Assembly: GCA_039105265.1 (NCBI GenBank)
Contig: JAPFFF010000010.1
Span: 2,914,001 to 2,978,000, forward strand
DNA length: 64,000 nt
Direction: 5' to 3'
Source: Tritrichomonas musculus
Taxonomy: Eukaryota > Parabasalia > Tritrichomonadida > Tritrichomonadidae
Shown: positions 16,461 through 26,411 of the stretch, piece after piece
Layout of the letters: each line of letters begins with the position of its first letter
Numbering within the stretch: the stretch's first letter is position 1
The notes under the pieces: generated by a model
What the model was told of the DNA's origin: nothing
Database searches by the model: none
The model's input: the letters and a program-made list of their open reading frames with translations, nothing else
Program-made: the position numbers and the translations under genes

Positions 16461-18119
16461 ATGATCGCAACAATGGCTTATCAAGCCCTGTCCCTCAACA
16501 CTCAAGGGTATGAAATAACTGCAGACGATGATGAAATACAGATTACCCGAGATGGATCTCCTGATGATGTGCGTATCAACTGTGTCTATACTAAGAATGA
16601 AGTCGATAATTTAATATCAAATGCGAAACCTGATGAATATTTTAAACTCAGAGAATCCGATAAATTATATTTGTATAAACCCTCATCTATAACTCAAAAC
16701 TCAGAGTATTATATAATGAGTTGGAATATAGACTCTAATTACGATATTCATCTAGATACAATATTTACATTTAAAGATTACTTATTCGGGCATACATGGA
16801 ATTTGAAATGGGATGGTGATTCATGGACCGGGAATAACGTAGTGAATTTATCATTCAATAAGCAGTCGACAACTACTAATAATAACGGAAGCCCCGCACT
16901 AATAATTCAACATACTGATTACATGATTAAGTGGATAGATTGCGTATTACAAAGTAAAGATCCCATTGCGAATGAGAATCTCGCTACATTATTCTCAAAG
17001 TATATTACTAATTGGAGAGTCGCTTATAAAGATGGTACGATAAAAGAATTAAATGAAACAAATAGTGAAGTTAAATTAGATGCTGCTCCTAGATACGAAA
17101 TCGATGGAGTTAAATGCGATATACAACAATTCTCAGTTAAAGTATCGAGTGATATATCAGGAAGTAACATGCTGTATGTATTAGCTGATCTCGATATCGA
17201 AGGTTGCGTAACGTCATTAAAGTGGGATTCACATCCGACAACTCCATTAAGTATGAAGTATTTACATACGTGGAATGATAATCCTATAATAAAATCATTT
17301 TCATATATACGTCAAGTTAGATACTCGAAGAAATCGATTCCTGAAGAGAATACCAAAAAGAATATAGATATATATATCGAGAAGAAGTACTTCGAGCAGA
17401 AACCCGAGAATGCAGACGAAACATACAATCCATTCGAGATTATGATTATTCAACAGTTCTATGAAGTTACACCTGATCCACGTGAATGTACTACACTAAC
17501 TACGGATCATAATATATATTCATCAAAGATTATATGGGCTGATAACATCATGACGATGCGTAGAGATCTTAATGTTGTTGGAGGTACTGTTGATGTACTT
17601 GCATATGATTACTCAACATTGAGAGCGATAATTAATGGAATTCAAGAGCAACTGCGATTACAAGCTGCGTATAACGAATACACTGATTCTATTCGTAAGG
17701 GTTTAGCTATTGCTGGTGATATTCTCAACATACTTACAGGTGCAGTTAAGATGATATCAGATCTATCGAAATTATCATTGAGCGGTGATAACATCAACAT
17801 TAATACATATCGTACTGAAGACTTCACATTCCCTGGTATAGGTGGAGACGATGACGATTATCCTGGAGGCAAACCGCCTATTAGTGGTAAGTTCTTACTC
17901 GACATGGATACTAGTGCTGCGGGACATGTATTAAAGAGATTCATACCTACAGAGACTACTATTCCAGCTGCTACATCATCATTAACTGCTACTGATCTAG
18001 TGTTAAACGCTGTAAATTCATTAACACAGATAGGGAATGCTACAACAACAATTATAGCTGGGGGACTCACGCTCGATAGAATTCCGGAAATTGTTGAAGG
18101 TACTCGCACTATACAATAA
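16461..18119 (+). CDS. Fibre-like protein, 552 aa, ending at an in-frame TAA
   Basis: Starts at ATG 16461. A segment around residues 60-120 (LYLYKPSSITQNSEYYIMSW, then FTFKDYLFGHTWNLKWD) and another near 330-380 (QQFYEVTPDP, SSKIIWADNIMTMRRDLNVV) are homologous to residues about 645-710 and 925-965 of the 1624-aa protein downstream. The C-terminal part has Gly/Ala-rich helices. Stop TAA is at 18117-18119; the same frame stays open for the next 102 bases and leads straight into the 1624-aa ORF, so the two may be one protein under stop readthrough, or one gene recently split by a nonsense change. Function: probably part of a virion attachment fibre. Confidence 0.65.
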   Translation: MIATMAYQALSLNTQGYEITADDDEIQITRDGSPDDVRINCVYTKNEVDNLISNAKPDEYFKLRESDKLYLYKPSSITQNSEYYIMSWNIDSNYDIHLDTIFTFKDYLFGHTWNLKWDGDSWTGNNVVNLSFNKQSTTTNNNGSPALIIQHTDYMIKWIDCVLQSKDPIANENLATLFSKYITNWRVAYKDGTIKELNETNSEVKLDAAPRYEIDGVKCDIQQFSVKVSSDISGSNMLYVLADLDIEGCVTSLKWDSHPTTPLSMKYLHTWNDNPIIKSFSYIRQVRYSKKSIPEENTKKNIDIYIEKKYFEQKPENADETYNPFEIMIIQQFYEVTPDPRECTTLTTDHNIYSSKIIWADNIMTMRRDLNVVGGTVDVLAYDYSTLRAIINGIQEQLRLQAAYNEYTDSIRKGLAIAGDILNILTGAVKMISDLSKLSLSGDNININTYRTEDFTFPGIGGDDDDYPGGKPPISGKFLLDMDTSAAGHVLKRFIPTETTIPAATSSLTATDLVLNAVNSLTQIGNATTTIIAGGLTLDRIPEIVEGTRTIQ

Positions 18120-18221
18120 TCAATACATACTATTACAGATTCAGTACGTGAATTATGTCGTAGGTGGAGAGAGCGAAGAAATAACACTATCATCGATCAC
18201 ACTGTCGAGAACACTGACGAG

Positions 18222-21200
18222 ATGGAGTTAGAAGATATTGACGATTCACAAAGCGAACTTGATAGAGTCGATTCACCTGTTACTCGAATAAATCATGATA
18301 CCACCACTCATGTTGCATCATCAAATGAAGTATTATTCGGAGAACACACTCTAGAATCATTATCGAATCTCACTAATGAAGAGTTGTTAGCGTTAAACTC
18401 AGAGAACGTTGTCGTGGAGCAGATCGGTGATTCGCGAATCGGTGTTATTACAATCATGTATATTAATCCAAATGGTACTAGAGAATTAGTGTATATCAGA
18501 CGTTGCGATAACGTTCGAAGTGTTATTACTCCTGAGTTCATAAGATTCTCATCTCAACGACATATCAATACGACATCTCAGTGGGTATATGATAATCGCA
18601 CTGCGTTAGAGATAGAACAGATGCTCCCTGTAGATAGAATACTATTCGAGAATACACACCCACAACTCCGATTCATTAGAAACAGTGATGCAGACTTAGG
18701 TGTTAATTGGACTGAGGTTCGAGATGAAAATAACTCCACTGTTGCTATCATCGATGTATCAATACTCACACGTACTAGTGTAGGGAATGATGGGATATCT
18801 ATTCAATCACACGAATCGAATACAACTGTAAACTCAGATGGAATTCATGTAGAAGATAACACTCACGAACTCATCGCTAATGAATATAACGTTGTCGTCG
18901 TCAATCACGAACTCACTCCCACAACAGATGCTGATGTAGTGATACCTGGTACTACAATTACACTCGCAAACATAGAGCAAATGGATTGGTATCAACGACA
19001 TAGACTTACTAATGAAATTCGTGGATTGAGATTCAGAGATTCGCAAAGCGAACTTGGTTCCACCAACAACGAAGAGTATACAGAAGTGATATACAGTAAC
19101 AATGTCATAGGTGTTATCGATAGACGACATCTCAATCAAGTATCCATCACTGATAACAATATAACGATATCAAATCCTTATAATCAGCTAACACTCACTG
19201 ATCATGATATTCAGTGGATGAGAGATCACAATCAATCAACATTACGTGGATTCATGTCAAACATCAACAATCGATTAGAAGAAATCAACATGGATATGGA
19301 GTGGTTGTTAGAGCATCCATCATTAACAGATCGATATGTAGTATGTAGAGGATCACGTATACTCGTTCCGATAGTAGATGCTGTGTTTTATATACCACGT
19401 GCGATTCGCAAAGCTAGTACTTACTCATTAGATTCGCTACGCGAAGTTGACACAGTCATGGGTGAATCAAATATCAGTTTACGACCCCTTATCGATTGGT
19501 GTAAGAGTACTGAATCTGATATATCACTCCCTGATGATAACAATGAAGCGATATCGTTGAACTCATGCGTTAACATATGTAAGACATTTCGTGATACTAT
19601 TAAAGGTCCATTAGAGTTGTTGTCGTATAAGATTCAAGAGGTTGAGAAGCAACAATCGAATAGTGGTACTACTGATGAATTCGATACCGTCGATGGATAT
19701 GAATACTTCACTGTAAAGAATGAGAATATCCGCTATGTACCTACACCTACATATAATACACTACAAATCATCAATATACCTGATACACTATTGAATAAGA
19801 TTAATGCTATCACCGCAGAAACGAATATCTTCAAGATTGTATTAAGAAAGAACGTGATATATGATACTAACGGTAAGTACATCAAAGAATTCTATATATA
19901 CGCGAAAGATAATAAAATATATTGTCCTCAGATAACACATAACTCTAATGGATGTGTTGTTGAATACACTGATGGAATCAATATATCATTCGATAGTAAA
20001 CTAGAGTTCAATCCTTATACACTGTGGATGAGTGGTGAGTTATCTATCATGTACTTACTCCCTCAAGATTCATTAGTAGCGAAGAAACCTACGATAAAGT
20101 GTGATATTATTGATGCGAAGAATGCACTTAAATTACATGAATCAGATGTGAGATATTTCTACAAACCGTCGATAATAAGTGAAGATAATGAATATTATAA
20201 GATGATATTCTCTGTTGATAACGATTATGAGATACCTGATAAATTAGAATTCGTTTTCAAAGAATATTGCTTCGGTAATACATGGAGTATTCAATGGAAT
20301 AGAGATTCATTGGTGGAACCAAGTTCGCGAAGCGAATCGAAAATTAATAATGGGTACTGGTCCGGTTATAATCGACAGGGGCATCTCAATGCAAAAGTAA
20401 TATCGAAGTGGAATCTCAGACCTAGTAATAAAGTATCAGATTGTTATGGATGTTGGGTGACAATTAAGAAGACTGAGTTACATGATAAATTAATTACTAA
20501 TGAAGGTAGCGGGTTGATGCATTCGCTCTTGAAAAATTATAAACATGAATTCAAGCTTGAGATGAATGACGGAACTATTATTGATGGAGCTCAATGGAAT
20601 ATGTCATGTAATTTCGAAAATCACTTATCTGATGGGTTATCAAATTCACTACATCCTGGGTATTACGGAACAGTGATTCTCTATATATCAATGGATAGTA
20701 CAAGTGGTATTCGAACCGACTTAGTTGATAAGGTATATATCGATATATATGTTGATGAATCGAGTACAGCGACTCGTCTATCATTCAAACCTGATGGGTT
20801 TCATAAACAGAAAGATGGGAAAGTATATCTCGACATCATTCCCGTTAATGATACAATTGAGATGATAGCTTATGATTGGAGTGATTCAAGTATATCATCC
20901 TCTAAAGATATCGAATTATATCTTTGTAAAGATTTAACAGATCCTATCGATGAAGTTAACTGGGATCCATCTACTAACGCATTCAAGTACATCATCGATC
21001 AACAGTTCTACGATATCAAACCCAATCCTAATGCAGCTACAACACTCTATACTGATTTCAATATCACTTCATCGAAAATTATCACCGCTGATAACATCAC
21101 AACTATGAGATCCGATTTAAATGTATTAACTAATAATTTCGATGTTGTCAGTTATGATGTCAAAGATATCACATCTAAAGTTGATGTATTAAATGCTGAG

Positions 21201-23096
21201 ATGAGTGAAACTAAGAGAGTTACACAACACTTACAAGAAGATATCGATGAAACTAGAATTATCGCTGACGTAGCACTCGCATTCGGTGTCGGATCAGTGG
21301 TAACTCAAATAGGTTCCGCTGGATTAAGCTTCATAACGAAAGCTGGTACATCAATGTTATCTACATGCGCTGCTGAAACATTAAACTATGAGATGACGAC
21401 TGTTGGAGTACAGATACTTCCAGCGATACCAGTGGGGTATTCAGCACGTACTGTTACCCCGCAAGGGGTTAATGCTCCGCTTACTGATCTCACTCCATTA
21501 ATCGAGTGGTGTAATTCTGAGTATGAATCTATTCCTGAAATTAAGTATGATGAGTTCGAGAATAATAAAACAACAGCGACATCACTCAATACAACATTCG
21601 ATATCTGTAATCACTTCAGACATTCGTTGAAACCTGCATTCAAGTTATTAACTGATAAGTTTGAAGAACTAGAGAATAGGGAATATATATCGCAGAGTAA
21701 TCTCATACGAGATGATGTTATCGATGTCGTAGGTAAGTATAGCAAAGGTGTTGTTCAGTTAGAAGCTGAAGATGATATCACTGATGGAATCATCAAAGCG
21801 AGACTCATGGTACGGAAAGTTAGTGAATTCAATGACGTTGATTATGAAGAGAATATAATTACTATCAACATCGTTAACGGTGAAATATCTGAGTATCAGG
21901 GAACTAGTGATTTCCCAGAAGCATCTATAAATGGAAAGCAGATAACTATCGCTAATCCACATAAATTACAAGTCACAGGTGTGAGTATTAAAGAGAATAC
22001 AGCTATACGACGTATGGAGTTCACTACAAATGATATCGCTTACACATGTGATATCGACGCATTACATAAGAAAATTGATGCAATACACGAGCAGACTCAA
22101 GCTAATGATAAATCACTTGCATCGACGTTAAATGAATTCCCCACTGTAGATGAAGTGAATACTGCATTAAAAAACAATATGATAAACATGGATAACCTGT
22201 ATACAAAAGAAGAAGCAGACGAAAAATATCGAAGCAAAAATGATTTGATATATAAAGATGCTGTCGATGTGCCTTTTGAAAATGTACAAGATAGTTCGGG
22301 ATCGTGGGAAGTCAAAATAAAATTGATTAGGGGAATTCGCCTTGTTGGAACAATATCAAATAACGATGGCTTTGTAAAAGAGTTTGATTATTTGTTTGAT
22401 TATAATGGTGTTATTACTGCAGATGGAGATGTTAATGTCGCTTTTGAAATTGACGGAACAACTTATTACTTAACTTATTATAAAAGTGATAGTAATGGTC
22501 TGTGCTTTTATATCGATAACGGGGAAGACTATTTCGATACCAAATTAATATTAGCGGAAAAAATATTGAAACAAGATAAAATAGCATTGAAAAGTGAGAT
22601 TCCTGAACCTGTTGATTTGACTGATTATGCTACTATGGTTGATCTCGATGGATATGCGTTGAAGAGTGATTACGATGCGTTGAAATCGAAGTTGGATTCA
22701 TTGGAATCTCGTATAGCATCGTTAGTGAATAAATTAACACGAATCAAGTACACATTCAATGTAACGAATAGTAATACCATTCATTATCAATTCGAGAAAC
22801 AACTTAACGAATATGATGGAACACTCTATTTGACTTATAATGAAACCAGAGATAATGTTACCAGTGTAAACGAAATCAAAATCAATATATCATTCAATGT
22901 TAATAATACTCCTAAGTATGAATATCAATGCGAACCAAATAAGATCTGCTTAAACAATATTGAATTTCCATTAAGTAGTAGCAATCTCATGATCAATGCA
23001 ACAGCTAATTACATATTGATTAATTCTTCATTCTTTACATCAAATGGTATCTTAGCTGAAGATAACACTAAGAATGAGATACATTCATTACTGTAA
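18222..23096 (+). CDS. Giant modular fibre-like protein, 1624 aa
   Basis: Contains internal duplications: PLIDWCKS (about residue 423) and PLIEWCNS (about 1092) head related 60-residue helical modules, and the module at 645-965 repeats that of the 552-aa neighbour. Near the C-terminus are phage-tail-fibre-type motifs: YTKEEADEKY (1327-1336), then DLTDYATMVDLDGYALKSDY (about 1466) and a heptad coiled coil (LKSKLDSLESRIASLVNKL), followed by a strand-rich end. This layout (trimerising shaft, C-terminal head) fits a receptor-binding fibre. Codon choice changes around 22.14-22.62 kb to fewer TCGA/GATATC words, suggesting a separately acquired segment. Short palindromic repeats are embedded in frame. 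Receptor unknown. Confidence 0.7.
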   Translation: MELEDIDDSQSELDRVDSPVTRINHDTTTHVASSNEVLFGEHTLESLSNLTNEELLALNSENVVVEQIGDSRIGVITIMYINPNGTRELVYIRRCDNVRSVITPEFIRFSSQRHINTTSQWVYDNRTALEIEQMLPVDRILFENTHPQLRFIRNSDADLGVNWTEVRDENNSTVAIIDVSILTRTSVGNDGISIQSHESNTTVNSDGIHVEDNTHELIANEYNVVVVNHELTPTTDADVVIPGTTITLANIEQMDWYQRHRLTNEIRGLRFRDSQSELGSTNNEEYTEVIYSNNVIGVIDRRHLNQVSITDNNITISNPYNQLTLTDHDIQWMRDHNQSTLRGFMSNINNRLEEINMDMEWLLEHPSLTDRYVVCRGSRILVPIVDAVFYIPRAIRKASTYSLDSLREVDTVMGESNISLRPLIDWCKSTESDISLPDDNNEAISLNSCVNICKTFRDTIKGPLELLSYKIQEVEKQQSNSGTTDEFDTVDGYEYFTVKNENIRYVPTPTYNTLQIINIPDTLLNKINAITAETNIFKIVLRKNVIYDTNGKYIKEFYIYAKDNKIYCPQITHNSNGCVVEYTDGINISFDSKLEFNPYTLWMSGELSIMYLLPQDSLVAKKPTIKCDIIDAKNALKLHESDVRYFYKPSIISEDNEYYKMIFSVDNDYEIPDKLEFVFKEYCFGNTWSIQWNRDSLVEPSSRSESKINNGYWSGYNRQGHLNAKVISKWNLRPSNKVSDCYGCWVTIKKTELHDKLITNEGSGLMHSLLKNYKHEFKLEMNDGTIIDGAQWNMSCNFENHLSDGLSNSLHPGYYGTVILYISMDSTSGIRTDLVDKVYIDIYVDESSTATRLSFKPDGFHKQKDGKVYLDIIPVNDTIEMIAYDWSDSSISSSKDIELYLCKDLTDPIDEVNWDPSTNAFKYIIDQQFYDIKPNPNAATTLYTDFNITSSKIITADNITTMRSDLNVLTNNFDVVSYDVKDITSKVDVLNAEMSETKRVTQHLQEDIDETRIIADVALAFGVGSVVTQIGSAGLSFITKAGTSMLSTCAAETLNYEMTTVGVQILPAIPVGYSARTVTPQGVNAPLTDLTPLIEWCNSEYESIPEIKYDEFENNKTTATSLNTTFDICNHFRHSLKPAFKLLTDKFEELENREYISQSNLIRDDVIDVVGKYSKGVVQLEAEDDITDGIIKARLMVRKVSEFNDVDYEENIITINIVNGEISEYQGTSDFPEASINGKQITIANPHKLQVTGVSIKENTAIRRMEFTTNDIAYTCDIDALHKKIDAIHEQTQANDKSLASTLNEFPTVDEVNTALKNNMINMDNLYTKEEADEKYRSKNDLIYKDAVDVPFENVQDSSGSWEVKIKLIRGIRLVGTISNNDGFVKEFDYLFDYNGVITADGDVNVAFEIDGTTYYLTYYKSDSNGLCFYIDNGEDYFDTKLILAEKILKQDKIALKSEIPEPVDLTDYATMVDLDGYALKSDYDALKSKLDSLESRIASLVNKLTRIKYTFNVTNSNTIHYQFEKQLNEYDGTLYLTYNETRDNVTSVNEIKINISFNVNNTPKYEYQCEPNKICLNNIEFPLSSSNLMINATANYILINSSFFTSNGILAEDNTKNEIHSLL
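18243..18260 (+). repeat. Short palindromic repeat, in frame in fibre gene (copy 1)
   Basis: GATTCACAAAGCGAACTT, read in frame as DSQSEL. It matches the first 18 bases of the copy at 19038-19064 with one change. Confidence 0.5.
19038..19064 (+). repeat. Short palindromic repeat, in frame (copy 2)
   Basis: 27 bases starting GATTCGCAAAGCGAACTTGG, with TTCGC and GCGAA as the inverted arms; read in frame as DSQSELGST. Its reverse complement is nearly identical to 20312-20338. Confidence 0.65.
20312..20338 (-). repeat. Short palindromic repeat, inverted orientation (copy 3)
   Basis: Reverse complement of copy 2 with three central differences (GCGAAGC in place of GCTTTGC). Read in the fibre frame as VEPSSRSES, so the insertion keeps the frame in the opposite orientation. 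Confidence 0.65.
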
Positions 23097-23131
23097 ACTA
23101 AAAATATATGAATCGATATTTTTTGATCCGC

Positions 23132-23659
23132 TCATACGACTACATACTTCAAACATAAGTGATATACATTGACGAGATCGTTGAATTCTTTATTGTATAC
23201 TTGTTTGAAATCAGTTACTACCTCACCGGACTCAGTAACAATTTTAATAGCATCGATCTTCTGTATCGGTGATACCTTAGCGACACAACATCCAGGATTA
23301 TCATCAGTGTATATCTCAACATCACCACCTGTAATCGCTTTGATGATTGATGCTAGATCTTGTTGTGGAACGATGATAGTGCGCTTACTGATGAGATTAC
23401 TAATAAGTGCTTTATCTTGATCCAGTAATATTTTTGCATACGTTTCGAGAATGAGTGATCTAACATCAACTTTCTCTAACTCCGTTGGCGGTGCATCATT
23501 AAGTGTAATATCGCGAGTAATTACGATATCTTCTTTCCCGTCATCACGTTTATTAATGAAAATATTATTATTGATATTGTTGTTAGATTGTGATGCAGAC
23601 GTAGGTTCGAGTGAGATATTCGCATTGACTCCTGTATTCAAGTTCCTCTTCTTAATCAT
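23132..23659 (-). CDS. Conserved element protein of unknown function (homologue of 1652-2179)
   Basis: 175 aa, as in element 1. Shares MIKKRN, the Asn-rich linker, KRDDGKEDIVITRDI, DDNPGCCVAKVSPIQKID and DFKQVYNKEFNDLVNVYHLCLK. Conservation of the CC motif and exact length across two diverged elements points to a structural constraint. It is convergent with the fibre gene (36-base gap) and is the last gene of the minus-strand block. Function not recognised. Confidence 0.75.
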   Translation of the reverse strand: MIKKRNLNTGVNANISLEPTSASQSNNNINNNIFINKRDDGKEDIVITRDITLNDAPPTELEKVDVRSLILETYAKILLDQDKALISNLISKRTIIVPQQDLASIIKAITGGDVEIYTDDNPGCCVAKVSPIQKIDAIKIVTESGEVVTDFKQVYNKEFNDLVNVYHLCLKYVVV

Positions 23660-23691
23660 TTCATATATAGAAAAATAAGCGATTCATTGAT

Positions 23692-23715
23692 GGAAACAAG
23701 TTCGCTTCGCGAAGC
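23692..23715 (-). repeat. Short palindromic repeat between genes (copy 4)
   Basis: GGAAACAAGTTCGCTTCGCG then AAGC; includes the perfect 12-bp palindrome GCTTCGCGAAGC. Same orientation as the copy at 20312, but here in a spacer. It is followed by two further small inverted repeats (ATACCCAAAGGGAT and CCGTCTAGCGG). Confidence 0.6.
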
Positions 23716-23781
23716 ATTCTCAATACCCAAAGGGATAGTCCGTCTAGCGGATTTGACTTCGTCAGAGATTTGCATAGTAAA

Positions 23782-23970
23782 TCAATAGGAGTTAACATCA
23801 TCTTTATATAATATCAATTGCTTAGCGTTAACGCGTTTCGATGATCCATCAGTTGATGATAGATTCTCTTTACGATGAGTTGGAGGGTGATGATACTCAG
23901 GTTGCGTAACAGGAGGATTTCGAGTGGTGTGTTGTTTATGAGACATTACTTGTACTGATTTACCCGACAT
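23782..23970 (-). CDS. Small basic, His/Pro-rich protein, 62 aa
   Basis: Disordered composition with HTTRNPPVTQPEYHHPPTHR. The C-terminal RVNAKQLILY resembles INVKQANIHY at the end of the 142-aa element-1 protein, and both genes directly follow the 175-aa core gene in the minus-strand order. Likely the positional homologue in shortened form. Function unknown. Confidence 0.5.
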   Translation of the reverse strand: MSGKSVQVMSHKQHTTRNPPVTQPEYHHPPTHRKENLSSTDGSSKRVNAKQLILYKDDVNSY

Positions 23971-24076
23971 TTCATGAAAAATAAACTGATATTACATACT
24001 CCGTTAAAGGAAAAATAATTAATTAAATATAGAATGACATTAATTTCATTTATTTGCTTTGCAAACTGAACTATGT

Positions 24077-25673
24077 TCAACGACTCGTAATATCGTATTG
24101 TCCGATCTCAACAACAGGTGGCATACCGTTAGGTTGTACGTGAATTGATATAACGGTATCTTGAAGTAACGCCATGATAGGTGGAGTTGTAGTATTAAGG
24201 TAACGGTTATTACTATTACCAGGATCAACGTTAGCGGGTATATCACAAACGATTTCATATGTGATTGGAGTATTAGATGTCTGCCCCTGTTGAAATGTGT
24301 TATCAGTTTCAGTAGGTAATCCGATGAAGAATGATGTTCTATCATAGCTAATTAACCCAGTACTAACGTTACAGTTATCGGTATTAGTTAACGATTGAAT
24401 CACTTCTTTATTGAACCCTGTTTGCTCACCATTAATATTCATAGCGTTCTGACATATGTTCTATAAACATAGGATCAGTACCGTCAGTAGCGAATGGAAT
24501 CGTAGGAACGACTCCGTAACCTCCGCATCTTAATTGAAAATTAGTGAATATCGGATTCTTGAATACTGTATGATGATTTGGAGTTTGAGGGAATAAGAAG
24601 AATATAGAATCAACGAATCGTGGGGTGATTGTCTGAGTACTCGAACAACGACCTGCGTGATTGAGTGGTTTACTCATAGTAGTGAATGTAAGAATTTGAG
24701 TAGGGAAGATGAGTTCTTGTTGTGTATATCGTTGAATGAGTGATTGATATATATCTCCATCGATACCGAAGTTGGGGATAACACTATAACAATCATTAAC
24801 TTCATAATCACGTTTAATAGTGAGAGTACGATTAGCAGCTGCAAGTGTACCAGCATTACACGATTCGTAAGATCTGATTTGAGTTCCGATTGGTACAAAC
24901 TCATTCGTAATTTTCTGAGCATGAATTTTAATGTATTGTTCCGCATCACCATGTATAGATGCCGGTAATCCGACAGGGCAGTACACAAGACCTTGTATAC
25001 CGAACATAACTTTGAGCTCAAGTTTACCTGCGAATGAGGGTAAGTATTTGATATTACTGAAAGGAAGGAATCGACGGAGATCGATCTTTAATGGGATTTC
25101 GATATCGTTATATTCAGTTGTACCGTTGACGAGTGTGAGGAAATATCCACATCGAGCATGTTTCGTTTTCTGATTAAATATATCTTTATGACGAACCTTG
25201 GAATATATATCACTACGTTTAGATGCTTCATTAGCTCCACATGCTGTAAGAAATGATTCTTCAGGACCGAAGTTCTGAGTGTAAATAGAGATACCATTAG
25301 CGAGAATTTCATATTTTTCAACAGCATCCATAGCGTCTTTAAATCCAACCCATAAACCTTTAAATGAATGATCACCTAAATCATCGAATTGAGCACCAAT
25401 AGAAGAACTCAAAACACCATTGAGTTTCAATTTCGCTTTGATGAATCCGTTATATAAATCTGCGGTGTTATCACAAGTGGGGCTGATGATGAATGTAGTG
25501 AATGAACCTGCACGAATAGGTGCTGATGGACTGTATGAAGCTTGAGCATCGATAACGTATTTCTTATTAGTGTCTGACATAGCTATAGCATTATCTACAA
25601 CGTCGAAATAGCTTGCTACTTGAGTATTAACTTCAGCAGATGTTTTGTGAAAGACTTCGTTGTTGAATGTCAT
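24077..25673 (-). pseudogene. Major capsid protein, broken by a one-base frameshift
   Basis: Homologue of the element-1 MCP along its whole length. The first 413 residues (25673-24432) include VDNAIAMSDTN, GFKDAMDAVEKYEI, the IDLRRFLPFSNIKYLPSFAG block and FVDSIFFLFP. The frame then runs into a TAA shortly after a FIEH motif. The rest, from NAMNINGEQTGFNKEV to YDITSR, lies in another frame ending at 24077. Comparison with the element-1 gene places one surplus base close to 24450, in the run ACATATGT. This may be a disabling mutation, a sequencing error or a programmed shift; no classical slippery site is obvious. Confidence 0.75.
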
Positions 25674-25718
25674 TTACTTGAGAGAAAAATATACATCTTA
25701 TAACACCTTAGTTAATAC

Positions 25719-26348
25719 TTAACGACGTATACGAGATCTAAATACGGGTTCTACAGGTTCTTGAATACTGAGATCCGTAGATTCAGATTCTTCTTCTCGA
25801 GGAGGGGATTCTTGAGGTACTTCTGGGATGAGCTCTGGAACGTATTTACTACGGATACGAGATTTCGATAATTCTTTATTGACGACGTGCTTGATATATT
25901 GTTTCTGCTCTTTCTTAAATCTATCATTACGTAGTTCTTCACCGAGATTTCGCAGTTGCTCGAGTATCTCGAGATTAATACCGTTTGATGTGTAAAGTTC
26001 CCTTTGGGAATGTACTTCACTATTGTGAATTGTTTGCGGAACGACGTTTCCATCGGAAGTAGAATCATTATTACGAATGCTTCGACGAGGTATCTGTTTC
26101 ACTAAAGGAATCTCTTGATTATTGATTTCAACAGTATCTTCTTGCGTATCATCGTTTTGAATGGTGTCAACGGACTGCTTTTCAGTTTTATTATCTCTCA
26201 ACTTCACTATATATTTTCCCTCTTTTTTCGTTGGAAACACCTCATACTCAGGATCTTCGATACCTTGAATCCATCGTTGAATTATTTGATTTCTCTTCAC
26301 TCCACGTACGTACTTGCTCTTCGAAGAAGAGGTTTCTTTGAAACTCAT
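25719..26348 (-). CDS. Conserved virion-associated protein (homologue of 5493-6056)
   Basis: 209 aa. N-terminal KRNQIIQRWIQGIEDPEYEV and PTKKEGKYIVK match the element-1 protein; the middle is disordered and Glu/Gln/Asn-rich; a helix with LEILEQLRNLGEELRNDRFK is shared; the C-terminus is acidic with a final Arg-rich patch (FRSRIRR). Upstream of the MCP gene, as in element 1. A capsid-linked scaffold is the inferred role. Confidence 0.7.
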   Translation of the reverse strand: MSFKETSSSKSKYVRGVKRNQIIQRWIQGIEDPEYEVFPTKKEGKYIVKLRDNKTEKQSVDTIQNDDTQEDTVEINNQEIPLVKQIPRRSIRNNDSTSDGNVVPQTIHNSEVHSQRELYTSNGINLEILEQLRNLGEELRNDRFKKEQKQYIKHVVNKELSKSRIRSKYVPELIPEVPQESPPREEESESTDLSIQEPVEPVFRSRIRR

Positions 26349-26411
26349 TTAATTTTCAACAAAAATATCATTACCTACAATACTCACTTATTTACTTTTT
26401 ACAAACTTTGT

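Noticed and set aside
24046-24345. 99-aa frame overlapping the capsid gene
   Set aside because: It is an out-of-frame shadow of the second part of the MCP gene, whose own frame is supported by homology to element 1.
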